Shown in pieces: positions 42,721-50,766 of a DNA stretch of 64,000 bases. The notes beneath the pieces were generated by a model, which was not told where the DNA came from, did no database searches, and was given only the letters and a program-made list of their open reading frames with translations. The stretch's first letter is position 1, and each line of letters starts with the position of its first letter. This stretch comes from Streptomyces maremycinicus. GTDB lineage: Bacteria; Actinomycetota; Actinomycetes; Streptomycetales; Streptomycetaceae. Location of the stretch: assembly GCF_001184025.1 (NCBI RefSeq), contig NZ_BBYG01000024.1, positions 62,001 through 126,000 of the forward strand, given 5' to 3'. Both the position numbers and the translations under genes were made by a program.

Positions 42721-43034
42721 GAGTCCGGTCCGTTTCGTTCCCGCTCGGGTCCCTGCTGGTGTCCAGGCCGCTGCGGCGCAGGCGCACCTCGACATGCCCA
42801 TCGACAATGCGGGTGCCGAAGGCGGGCTCCATCCGCCTCTGGGTCCCCCACTGAACACCGGGCAAACGGGACCGCGGCCCCGTCGGTGTCGCGGGGCCAT
42901 CCGCGCGGGCGGATCACGGCGTGCCCACCGCCGTTGTGGCAAGCACACCGCACGGGTACGTCCGCTCGCAGGGCCGCCGCAGACGGCTCGGACGCGGGCT
43001 CAAGCAGCGCGCGGCCCTGCCAAGGCTTCCCGGT

Positions 43035-43709
43035 TCAGCCGGGGCCAGGCTGTTGCCGCGCCTCATCGGCGACCTGCCTGCCCGATTCACGCGCCTGGTC
43101 CGTCACCTGCGCGGCCTGGTCGCGGGCCTCGTCCTGAGTGGTGCGGGCCGCCTGCGCGGCGGTGTCCTTCATCTCCTGCGCCGCGTTCTGGGTGGCCTCC
43201 TTGGCGCCTTCCTTCAGGGTCTGCGCGGAGTCGAGGGCGGCTTCCTTCACCGGCTCCAGGGCCCCGCCGGGTGCCATCAGGTCGGCGGCCTTTTCCTGCT
43301 CCGCCGCAGAGGTGGGCAGCAACGACGACGCCAGCATGCCGGCGCCGAAAGCGATCAGGCCGGCGGCCAGCGGATTGCCCTGCGTCTGGCGCATCGCCTC
43401 GTCGGGCGCCTGCCGTACCGCTTCGCCTGCCTGGTCGGCGGCGTCGCGTACCGTGCCGGCCGCTTGCTGGGTGCCCTCGTGCAGGGAACCGGCCGCGCTC
43501 TGGGCGCCGCTGGTGACCCCGTGGGCGGTGTCCGAGGCCGTGCCCATGACCCGCTCGCGCATCCCGGAGACAGCGCCGCGCATCCTTCGGGCGCGGCGGC
43601 GGACCACCCTTCGGGGGCTGGCCCGGTCCGCGAGGCGGTCCACGTCCGCAGACAGCCGGCCCCGAGTGGCGTCGATCTCGGCCCTCATCCGGTCGGGTGA
43701 CGTGCCCAT
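43035..43709 (-). CDS. DUF3618 domain protein
   Basis: The 224-residue protein opens with the DUF3618 motif MRAEIDATRGRLSADVDRLADRASP (shown in part), has a hydrophobic helix (LAAGLIAFGAGMLASSLL) and a long LEA-like Ala/Gln/Asp coiled-coil tail. It overlaps the phage-holin-like gene by 25 bp; the three genes 44752-43035 form one operon. The composition suggests membrane-surface stress protection. Confidence 0.82.
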   Translation of the reverse strand: MGTSPDRMRAEIDATRGRLSADVDRLADRASPRRVVRRRARRMRGAVSGMRERVMGTASDTAHGVTSGAQSAAGSLHEGTQQAAGTVRDAADQAGEAVRQAPDEAMRQTQGNPLAAGLIAFGAGMLASSLLPTSAAEQEKAADLMAPGGALEPVKEAALDSAQTLKEGAKEATQNAAQEMKDTAAQAARTTQDEARDQAAQVTDQARESGRQVADEARQQPGPG

Positions 43710-44101
43710 TGCGCATTCTCCTTCATCGTCTCGACTGTGTGCTCCGGCTTGGGTGCCACCGTGCGCATGCGGGTCTTGCCCCGCTGATACAGGACGGCTG
43801 CTGCCGCGGCCCACACGGCGGCGACGATCAGGGCGGCCCAGCCTGTGTCGATCACGTTGGCCAGGGCGAACACGGCGGCCAGCGACAGGAAGAAGATCGC
43901 CATGTAGCCGGCGAACCCGGCGCCGCCGTACATGCCGGCAGCCTTGCCCGCCTTGGTCGCCTCCTGCTTGACCTCGACTTTCGCCAGTTCGACCTCCTGG
44001 CGGAACAGCGTCTGGACGTCCGACGTCACCACGGACAGCAGCTCGCCCACCGAGCGGTCATCGGGCTGCGACGTCGCCGAGCGGGACGGAACGAAGGCCA
44101 T
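43685..44101 (-). CDS. Phage-holin-superfamily membrane protein (PF07332-like)
   Basis: The 138-residue protein has an N-terminal helix LLSVVTSDVQTLFRQEVELA with KVEVKQEATKAGKAAGM, then two transmembrane helices (AGYMAIFFLSLAAVFALA and AALIVAAVWAAAAAVLY). Despite the name, these chromosomal proteins accompany DUF3618 proteins and are not phage genes. Confidence 0.82.
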   Translation of the reverse strand: MAFVPSRSATSQPDDRSVGELLSVVTSDVQTLFRQEVELAKVEVKQEATKAGKAAGMYGGAGFAGYMAIFFLSLAAVFALANVIDTGWAALIVAAVWAAAAAVLYQRGKTRMRTVAPKPEHTVETMKENAQWARHPTG

Positions 44102-44104
44102 CGC

Positions 44105-44752
44105 TCACACCCCCGGACCCGGTCGGCCCGGCGCGTCGCCCGCGGGCGTGGCGAGGGGCTGTGGCACGGCGGGCGACATGGCCGGCACCGGCGGCTCCTG
44201 CGGGGCGCCCGGCGAAGGAGCGGAAGTGCCGAGGGCTGCGTGCTGCGTCCCGGAAGAGGTGTCGGCCTTGGCCGCCACCTTCACCATCCGGCCGACGGCG
44301 AACCCTGCCAGCAGGGCACCGCCCAGGAAGGCCCCGGGACGGCGGCGGGCGAAGCTCTGCACATCGGACAGGACGCCGTCGACTCCCTGCTTCTCCAGAT
44401 AGTCGGCCGTGCGGTGCCCGCCGTCGGCGGCCTGCGCCGCGAGGCTGCGGGCAGGCGAGTCGCTCGGCGCGTTGTCGGCCAGTCCCGCCAGGTCGTCCGC
44501 CCACTGGTGCAGTACCCCGGCAGCCCGCCGGGTCTGTCCCTCGACCTCGTCCATCGCGCGGCGGCGCAAATCGTCGGCGACCACGCCGGCCTGCTGCCGC
44601 GCCTCCCCGGCCACGGCTTTGGCCTGTTCCGCGGCTGTACCCGCCACCTGCCCCGCGGCCTGCTGGGCCTGATCGGCGGTGGCCGACGCCTCCGCTCTGG
44701 CCGTCTGACCGGCCTGCTGCACTCGTGTGGTGTCCTGCGCTGCCTCACTCAT
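44105..44752 (-). CDS. LEA-like coiled-coil membrane-associated protein
   Basis: The 215-residue protein is Ala/Gln/Glu-rich with heptad-like repeats (about 1-105), one membrane helix (PGAFLGGALLAGFAVGRMV) and a Pro-rich tail. It is the first gene of the operon with the holin-like and DUF3618 genes, 3 bp upstream, with a GGAGGAG ribosome binding site. Confidence 0.75.
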   Translation of the reverse strand: MSEAAQDTTRVQQAGQTARAEASATADQAQQAAGQVAGTAAEQAKAVAGEARQQAGVVADDLRRRAMDEVEGQTRRAAGVLHQWADDLAGLADNAPSDSPARSLAAQAADGGHRTADYLEKQGVDGVLSDVQSFARRRPGAFLGGALLAGFAVGRMVKVAAKADTSSGTQHAALGTSAPSPGAPQEPPVPAMSPAVPQPLATPAGDAPGRPGPGV

Positions 44753-45258
44753 CAGCTCACTCCTCCGCGCAACGCCATACGGCTATTCGTCAGATATGTA
44801 CACGAGTGACTGATTTGACAGCCTTTACACCCTTTATGCGTAGGAATCGTGGCGGGCGACGCTCCCCCTGTCACCCTCCCCCGCACGCGAGGACAGAACA
44901 GCGTGCGGACCTCCGGCACAGCACAGGGGATGTACCGCCCGCCCGTCCACGGCGGCCCCGTCCGCACACCGGCAGCGCTTCCACCCGTTGCGACAGCCGA
45001 CGGAAGCCCGGGAGAGGCCGACGGTCACCGGGAACGCCTCGCGCAAAACGCTTCGCCCTCAGGGGAGTTTCGCGTCCGCGATGTCAACGTGGGGCTCCGG
45101 CAAGGAGCGGACAGTTGCTCCGTCCGGGTGCATCAGTCACGCGATCGGCCGCTCGTCGGCCGCTGGGTGGGCGCGGGTGCCGCCCTCGCGCCGCAAGGAT
45201 GGCGGATAGCTGACGTCATGGCGTGAGCTAACCGCGAGCATCGAGAGACGGACGACCT
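44753..45258. promoter_or_regulatory. Divergent region, membrane-stress operon/ctaD
   Basis: The AT-rich stretch 44770-44840 probably holds the minus-strand operon promoter. I see no gene and no clear consensus. ctaD starts with GTG 45259. Confidence 0.35.
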
Positions 45259-46965
45259 GTGAGCATCCTCGACGAACCCCAGCCCCACGGTGCCAAAGCA
45301 GCCGAGGACTCGTACCAGAACGAACTGCCGGTCCGGGGCAGGCAGCCCGGCAATGTGGTGGTGAAGTGGCTGACGACCACCGACCACAAGACGATCGGCA
45401 CGCTCTACCTGACCACGTCGTTCGGGTTCTTCCTGATCGGTGGTGTGATGGCGCTGCTCATGCGCGCCGAGCTCGCCCGTCCGGGCATCCAGATCGTCTC
45501 GAACGAGCAGTACAACCAGGCGTTCACGATGCACGGCACGGTCATGCTGCTGATGTTCGCGACGCCGCTGTTCGCCGGCTTCACGAACTGGATCATGCCG
45601 CTCCAGATCGGCGCGCCGGACGTCGCCTTCCCGCGGCTGAACATGTTCGCCTACTGGCTCTACCTGTTCGGCTCGTCGATCGCGGTCGGCGGGTTCCTCA
45701 CCCCGCAGGGCGCGGCCGACTTCGGCTGGTTCGCCTACACCCCGCTGTCGGACGCGGTCCGCACCCCGGGTCTCGGCGCCGACCTGTGGATCATGGGTCT
45801 GGCCTTCTCCGGCTTCGGCACCATCCTCGGCTCGGTCAACTTCATCACCACGATCATCTGCATGCGCGCGCCCGGCATGACGATGTTCCGGCTGCCGATC
45901 TTCACCTGGAACGTCCTGCTGACCGGTGTCCTGGTCCTGCTGGCCTTCCCGGTCCTGGCGGCCGCGCTGTTCGCCCTGGAGGCGGACCGCAAGTTCGGCG
46001 CCCACATCTTCGACGCCGCCAACGGCGGCCCCCTGCTGTGGCAGCACCTCTTCTGGTTCTTCGGCCATCCCGAGGTGTACATCATCGCGCTGCCGTTCTT
46101 CGGGATCATCACCGAGATCATCCCGGTGTTCTCCCGCAAGCCGATCTTCGGCTACATGGGTCTGGTCGCCGCGACCATCTCGATCGCCGGTCTGTCCGTG
46201 ACGGTGTGGGCGCACCACATGTTCGTCACCGGCGGGGTGCTGCTGCCGTTCTTCTCCTTCATGACGTTCCTCATCGCCGTACCGACCGGCGTGAAGTTCT
46301 TCAACTGGATCGGAACGATGTGGAAGGGCTCGCTGTCCTTCGAGACACCGATGCTCTGGGCGGCCGGCTTCCTCGTCACGTTTCTCTTCGGCGGTCTGAC
46401 CGGAATCATCCTGGCCTCGCCGCCGATGGACTTCCACGTGTCCGACTCGTACTTCGTGGTGGCGCACTTCCACTACGTCGTCTTCGGCACCGTCGTCTTC
46501 GCGATGTTCGCCGGCTTCCACTTCTGGTGGCCGAAGTTCACCGGCAGGATGCTCGACGAGCGCCTCGGCAAGATCACTTTCTGGACGCTGTTCGTCGGCT
46601 TCCACGGCACCTTCCTGGTCCAGCACTGGCTGGGTGCCGAGGGCATGCCGCGCCGCTACGCCGACTACCTGGCCGTCGACGGCTTCACCGCCCTGAACAC
46701 GATCTCGACGATCAGCTCCTTCGTCCTGGGCCTGTCGATGCTGCCGTTCATGTACAACGTGTGGAAGACGAGCCGCTACGGCAAGCCGGTCGGCGTCGAC
46801 GACCCGTGGGGCTACGGCCGCTCCCTGGAGTGGGTGACCTCCTGCCCGCCGCCGCGCCACAACTTCCTCACCCTGCCGCGGATCCGCAGCGAGTCCCCGG
46901 CGTTCGACCTGCACCACCCCGACATCGCGATCGCCGAGGCTGAGGCCCACGGCGTCCGCGTATGA
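45259..46965 (+). CDS. ctaD: Cytochrome c oxidase subunit I, stand-alone paralogue
   Basis: The 568-residue protein is a heme-copper oxidase subunit I with twelve transmembrane helices. The heme a ligand is in FTMHGTVM, the CuB/Tyr motif in GHPEVYIIALP, CuB His pair in WAHHMF, and the heme a/a3 ligands in AHFHYVVFG. It catalyses oxygen reduction to water coupled to proton pumping. No ctaC, ctaE or qcr genes are nearby, so this is likely a second copy relying on subunits encoded elsewhere. Start GTG 45259. Confidence 0.95.
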   Translation: MSILDEPQPHGAKAAEDSYQNELPVRGRQPGNVVVKWLTTTDHKTIGTLYLTTSFGFFLIGGVMALLMRAELARPGIQIVSNEQYNQAFTMHGTVMLLMFATPLFAGFTNWIMPLQIGAPDVAFPRLNMFAYWLYLFGSSIAVGGFLTPQGAADFGWFAYTPLSDAVRTPGLGADLWIMGLAFSGFGTILGSVNFITTIICMRAPGMTMFRLPIFTWNVLLTGVLVLLAFPVLAAALFALEADRKFGAHIFDAANGGPLLWQHLFWFFGHPEVYIIALPFFGIITEIIPVFSRKPIFGYMGLVAATISIAGLSVTVWAHHMFVTGGVLLPFFSFMTFLIAVPTGVKFFNWIGTMWKGSLSFETPMLWAAGFLVTFLFGGLTGIILASPPMDFHVSDSYFVVAHFHYVVFGTVVFAMFAGFHFWWPKFTGRMLDERLGKITFWTLFVGFHGTFLVQHWLGAEGMPRRYADYLAVDGFTALNTISTISSFVLGLSMLPFMYNVWKTSRYGKPVGVDDPWGYGRSLEWVTSCPPPRHNFLTLPRIRSESPAFDLHHPDIAIAEAEAHGVRV

Positions 46966-46981
46966 GCGGGCGGGGCATGCG

Positions 46982-47329
46982 GTGAGCGGTCTGCCGGAGC
47001 GGGGAGCCGCCGGCGAACTCGGCAACATGGTGGAGGGGTACCTGCTGTGGCAGGCCAGGGTCGCCGAAGCGGAGCAGCGGGCACAGGAGTTCGTCCGGCC
47101 GATGGAGTGGCTGACGACGTCACAGCGCGCGGAGATCGAATGCCACTACGTTGCCGACAGTCTGCGGCGCACCCGACGTGACCTCGAGCGCATCGCGGCC
47201 CGGAGCCGGTCCCTGCGTACCGAGTACGAACACCGCTACCAGCAGTTGCGGCGCCGCTGCCTGGGTCTGGCACTGACTGCCAACGCGGTCCTCCTCACGG
47301 CGATGGCCACTTTGCTGTCGGTGCTTTGA
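46982..47329 (+). CDS. Small coiled-coil protein with C-terminal membrane anchor
   Basis: The 115-residue product (GTG 46982) has a long charged helix region (about 20-92) and a C-terminal transmembrane segment LGLALTANAVLLTAMATLLSVL (shown in part as ALTANAVLLTAMATLLSV). It follows ctaD by 16 bp and is probably co-transcribed. No family is recognised; it might assist or mark the oxidase. Confidence 0.65.
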   Translation: MSGLPERGAAGELGNMVEGYLLWQARVAEAEQRAQEFVRPMEWLTTSQRAEIECHYVADSLRRTRRDLERIAARSRSLRTEYEHRYQQLRRRCLGLALTANAVLLTAMATLLSVL

Positions 47330-47695
47330 CGGGAGCGGCCATGAGCGGGGCGCCGCGGGCAGGGCACCGGAGCGCCTGTCGGCCGCACCGTCCGCCTGCC
47401 GCGCTCTGTACCGGCGCCGGCGCCCGGTGGCAGCTGCGAGGTCATCGGCGTCCCGCCGGCTTCTGACACGACGCCAGAGCGTGCGGGACAGATGCGGGTG
47501 CTTGTGGCTCCGAGCGGAGCGGTGGTGGCCGTCATGCGCACCGGGCAGTGGCTCCTCGGCGGATGGGCTGGGGCTTGGAGAGGGCAGAGACCGCGGCGCT
47601 GTGGCCGGCCGGGCTCACCGGCGGCTCACCGTCCCGCTGGCCGGGGGGGGCCGGACACCGGTGACGAGCGCCACGGTCTGTGGACAGCAGGGCGA
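47330..47695. other. Intergenic, convergent genes
   Basis: This separates the ctaD operon from the convergent SPW gene. No protein-like frame or perfect hairpin was recognised, apart from a run of nine G at 47647-47655. Confidence 0.35.
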
Positions 47696-48163
47696 TCACC
47701 TCTGCACAGAGCGGTCGCCGGACGACTGATCCACGGGGCGGGCGGCTGCCGCGGCCATGAGGGCCATCATGAGCGCGATCACGCCGACGATGATGTTGTT
47801 GACGATGGTCCTGGTGGTGCTGACGTCACCCGCTACCACCCAGGGTGCGAAGATCGTCCACACGCTGAGCGCGCAGGCGGCCCACGCCATGCTGTGCGAC
47901 CGCTCGTACGCCCGGCCGAAGCCGCCGCTCATGATCAGGGCGTAGGCGATGCCGACGATCAGGTTGTTGACCGCCAGGGTGGAGAACTCGTTGAAGCCCG
48001 CGATCCACGGTGAGGCCGCCAGGTAGAGGCCTGTGATCAGGGCCATGGCCTCGACGGCCTGTGCCCTCGGAGTAGTCGCGACACGCTCGGCCATCTCGTG
48101 CCGATTGCGCATGGCGAGGATGTCGGGATGCGTTGCCATGTCCGACTGGGGCCGTGTCGTCAT
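47696..48163 (-). CDS. SPW-repeat membrane protein
   Basis: The 155-residue protein has four hydrophobic helices and two SPW-type repeats, LYLAASPWIAGF and IFAPWVVAG, the hallmark of the SPW family. Function unknown. ATG 48163 follows GGAGG. A SigB-type promoter is visible upstream, implying expression in osmotic or general stress. Confidence 0.85.
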   Translation of the reverse strand: MTTRPQSDMATHPDILAMRNRHEMAERVATTPRAQAVEAMALITGLYLAASPWIAGFNEFSTLAVNNLIVGIAYALIMSGGFGRAYERSHSMAWAACALSVWTIFAPWVVAGDVSTTRTIVNNIIVGVIALMMALMAAAAARPVDQSSGDRSVQR

Positions 48164-48209
48164 GCCGATACCTCCACTTTGCCCGTTATGTGCCTTACGT
48201 GAAGGTCGG

Positions 48210-48233
48210 GTACCCCCCGGGGACGGGATAACC
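48210..48233 (-). promoter_or_regulatory. SigB-type promoter of the SPW gene
   Basis: On the minus strand GGTT (48233-48230), 14 bases, GGGTAC (48215-48210) matches the Streptomyces SigB consensus GNNT-N14-16-GGGTA(C/T). It lies 47 bp upstream of the start codon. Confidence 0.7.
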
Positions 48234-48724
48234 GTCGCCGGACCGCCCGAGTCCGAAGGCACTGCGGGGCGAGCGGCCCGCGGCGCACTTCCGGCGCTGG
48301 AGCCGGCCCCTGCGCCACGATCCCTGGAGCGCCGCCCGACGGCGTGGCCGGCCCTCACCGCCAGACGGCGCGCACCACATCACCGGCGGCACCTGCCGCA
48401 CGGGACCGAAGGCCGGGAACCGGGAAAAGAGAGCCGCTGCCCGAGCGGACGGCCGCGCGGCAGGAGTACGCCGACAGCAGGGGCCCGGCCCGGCGCGGGC
48501 CGCCCGCGCCGCAGGGCCGCCGTGTGTGGGCCGCGGAGTGTGGGTCGCGGGGTGTGGTGCCGGGCCGGGGCGAGGGTTTTGTCCGTGCGCAGGCGGCTGG
48601 GCGTCTTCGGCGATCACGCGCCCTGATTCTGCGTTCGGCGGGAGAGTGCGGCGGCATCGCGAGGTCGCGGGAGGCGGGCAGCAGGGCGGCGCCCGCTGCG
48701 CGCGTCGCCGCCGGAGGCCGCGGG
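48234..48724. other. Intergenic, no supported gene
   Basis: Between the SPW and MerR-like genes, both minus strand. The sequence is very GC-rich and frames on both strands lack motifs. No convincing terminator was identified. Confidence 0.35.
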
Positions 48725-49060
48725 TCAGATGCCGGCCGTGTGCCGGGGTGCGGCGCGGCGGCGGTATTCGGCGTTGATGCGCTGGGCTTCTTCCAGCTGG
48801 TCCTCGAGGACGATGATGCGGCAGGCGGCCTCGATCGGGGTCCCGTGGTCGACGAGCTCCCGGGCGCGGGCGGCGATCCGCAACTGGTAGCGGGAGTAGC
48901 GGCGATGGCCGCCCGCGGAGCGCAGCGGGGTGATGAGGCGGGCCTCGCCGAGGGCGCGCAGGAAGCCCTGCGTGGTGCCGAGCATCTCGGCGGCCCGGCC
49001 CATGGTGTAGGCGGGGTAGTCATCGTCGTCGAGGCGGTTGAATGAATCGTCTGCTGTCAC
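48725..49060 (-). CDS. MerR-type winged-helix regulator
   Basis: The 111-residue protein has a MerR-like HTH: YTMGRAAEMLGTTQGFLRAL, ARLITPLRSAGGHRRYSRYQ, followed by one dimerisation helix (DQLEEAQRINAEYRRR). No ligand domain is present, so it resembles the small DNA-binding MerR proteins of Streptomyces. GTG 49060 is preferred because of GAGAGG 6 bases upstream; ATG 49081 is in frame. Confidence 0.8.
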   Translation of the reverse strand: MTADDSFNRLDDDDYPAYTMGRAAEMLGTTQGFLRALGEARLITPLRSAGGHRRYSRYQLRIAARARELVDHGTPIEAACRIIVLEDQLEEAQRINAEYRRRAAPRHTAGI

Positions 49061-49099
49061 TTGCACCTCTCTGCGGAACACGCGGAGAAAACATACGGA

Positions 49100-49129
49100 G
49101 GGCCCTGGCGCCGTACGGCGCCAGGGCCC
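49100..49129 (-). promoter_or_regulatory. Perfect palindrome upstream of the MerR-type gene
   Basis: GGGCCCTGGCGCCG and its reverse complement flank TA (49100-49129), 40 bp before the GTG. It could be an operator, a leader hairpin or a terminator from upstream. Confidence 0.5.
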
Positions 49130-50093
49130 GAAGGAACTGCTACACCATCTGCCGGCCCTGTTGCTGCGCCGGCCTTCTGTCTGCGCAGACCCGGCCGAAA
49201 TGCTGCCGGGAATGCCGGGATCGCGGTTGCGTGACCGGAGACCACCTCACTATCGATGTCCTGCGGTACCCGGACTCAGAGTTTCCGCCCGGGCGATCCT
49301 GATGGCGTTCGGCTCCTCCGTTCTTCCCTCGGTGATCAATCACTTATCGAGCGCGGTACTGCGTACTGCTGGTGATGCGAACTGCTGGTGGCCTCACCGA
49401 GCGCCACCTCCGGCAGCCGGCTCCGTCGCCTGTCCTGCATCTGCTCCGGCTTGGAACCCCACGGCCGAACCTCTCGGTGCGCGCGCCCGCAGCCGACGCC
49501 TTCACCGAGGTACTGCACACTTCGCTGCTGGGTACTGCCACTGCGGTACTGCTCACGGCGGCCCCTGATCACCGCGGGCCACCCGGTCCGGTCGTCAGTC
49601 CCGTCGCCGTCCTGCACACGCTCTGGCTTCGAAACTCCACCACCGCACCGTCCTGCGACTGCAACTGCGGTACTGCTGCCCGGCAGTTCGTGTCTGCCGG
49701 GCCCTTCGGTCTCTCTGGCTACGAGAGAAACCATAACCAGATCACCGACCAATGTCTACTCTCGTCATCATAGATTTTCGATGCTGGACGGTGAGATATG
49801 GTCCCGGACGGCAGAGGGAGGGCAGAGCTCTCCAGAGGGCCGAGGGAGGCGGAGGGGGCGATGAGGACCGGTCGGCGCACGCGTGACGCAAGGTGCCCGG
49901 ATCAGCACGGGGCCGTGAGCGTCCGCGCGAGTGTTGGCCGCCGGATCGCCGCCCGCCAACCGGGTGAGGTCCCCCGCGCGAGCGGGTACCGGCAGGCGAT
50001 GGCCGGCGAGGGTCCGGCCGAGGAAGGCGGCGGCGTGGTGGCGTGCGTGGACGATGCGGGCGCCGGCTGCGCCCAGGACGCAGGCGGGCAGAC
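49130..50093. other. Long non-coding gap with repeated GCGGTACTGC motifs
   Basis: Nearly 1 kb without a supported gene. The motif (A)CTGCGGTACTGC and shorter GGTACTGC forms recur at 49353-49370, 49508-49516, 49531-49553 and 49663-49678, often followed by TGCTGG. Frames over this region on either strand are repetitive and lack known motifs. An untranslated RNA or protein-binding array is possible. The last 150 bp contain the leader of the STAS gene. Confidence 0.4.
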
Positions 50094-50459
50094 ATGAGCG
50101 ATCTCCGGAAAGAGGAGCGGCCGGGACGGCTCTCCCTCCAGTCCGAAGTGACCGACGGGATCCTCGTGGTGACCGTGCACGGCGAGATCGACCACGACGG
50201 CAAGGCCGTCCTCGGCCAGGCGCTGGAGGCCGAGGACGGCGCGCCGCCGCCCCGGATCGTGGTGGACCTCAGTGATGTGACCTTCATGGACTCCAGCGGC
50301 ATCAACGTCTTCGTCAACGCCCGTCGTCGTGTGAACGACGCTCAGGGGTGGCTGCGCATCGCCGGCGCCCCGCAGTCCATCGTGCGTCTGCTGCACCTGG
50401 TCGGTGTCGACGAGATCATTGCCTGCCATCCCAGCGTCGAGGAGGCCCTGAAGTCCTGA
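50094..50459 (+). CDS. STAS-domain anti-sigma factor antagonist, paralogue
   Basis: The 121-residue STAS protein starts at ATG 50094. Its core (VVTVHGEIDHDGK, VTFMDSSGINVFVNA, LLHLVGVDEIIACHPSVEEAL) is very close to the product of 19098-19466, including the phospho-acceptor Ser. No kinase or phosphatase gene is adjacent. It probably shares partners with the other STAS proteins in the window. Confidence 0.88.
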   Translation: MSDLRKEERPGRLSLQSEVTDGILVVTVHGEIDHDGKAVLGQALEAEDGAPPPRIVVDLSDVTFMDSSGINVFVNARRRVNDAQGWLRIAGAPQSIVRLLHLVGVDEIIACHPSVEEALKS

Positions 50460-50766
50460 CCCCGTCCCGTGATCGCTGTGCGGATGATGCCACTCCCCCG
50501 CCGGAGCCGTCATCAAGGACGGAGGAGTTCCCGGGCACCCCGTAAAAGAGCATGAGATCCGCTTCCCGCCCGGCGAGCGTTCTTCGCACCGGCGGGTCTG
50601 GAACCGGGCCGAACACCTCCCGTGCGGTGAGGCCGTCCAGGAACGCACCGCACGCACAGCGCTGCGTGCCGCCGTGCTCCCGGCCGGCTGCCGGGCGGGC
50701 TCCGCGCTGTGCGCCGTACCGACCCTGCTCGGCCGTCGTCGGCCGTGCAGGACACGGGGCCGGCCG
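50460..50766. other. Intergenic, possible short relic
   Basis: A minus-strand frame (about 50416-50700) reading CGAFLDGLTAREVFGPVPDP then READLMLFYGVPGNSS looks protein-like, but has no good start or known match. I do not call it. Confidence 0.3.

Noticed and set aside
43685..44101. Prophage remnant (holin annotation)
   Set aside because: The family is a chromosomal actinobacterial membrane protein in an operon with DUF3618, with no phage genes nearby.
45133..47028. 631-codon minus-strand frame
   Set aside because: It is the antisense shadow of ctaD, whose heme and copper ligands are intact.
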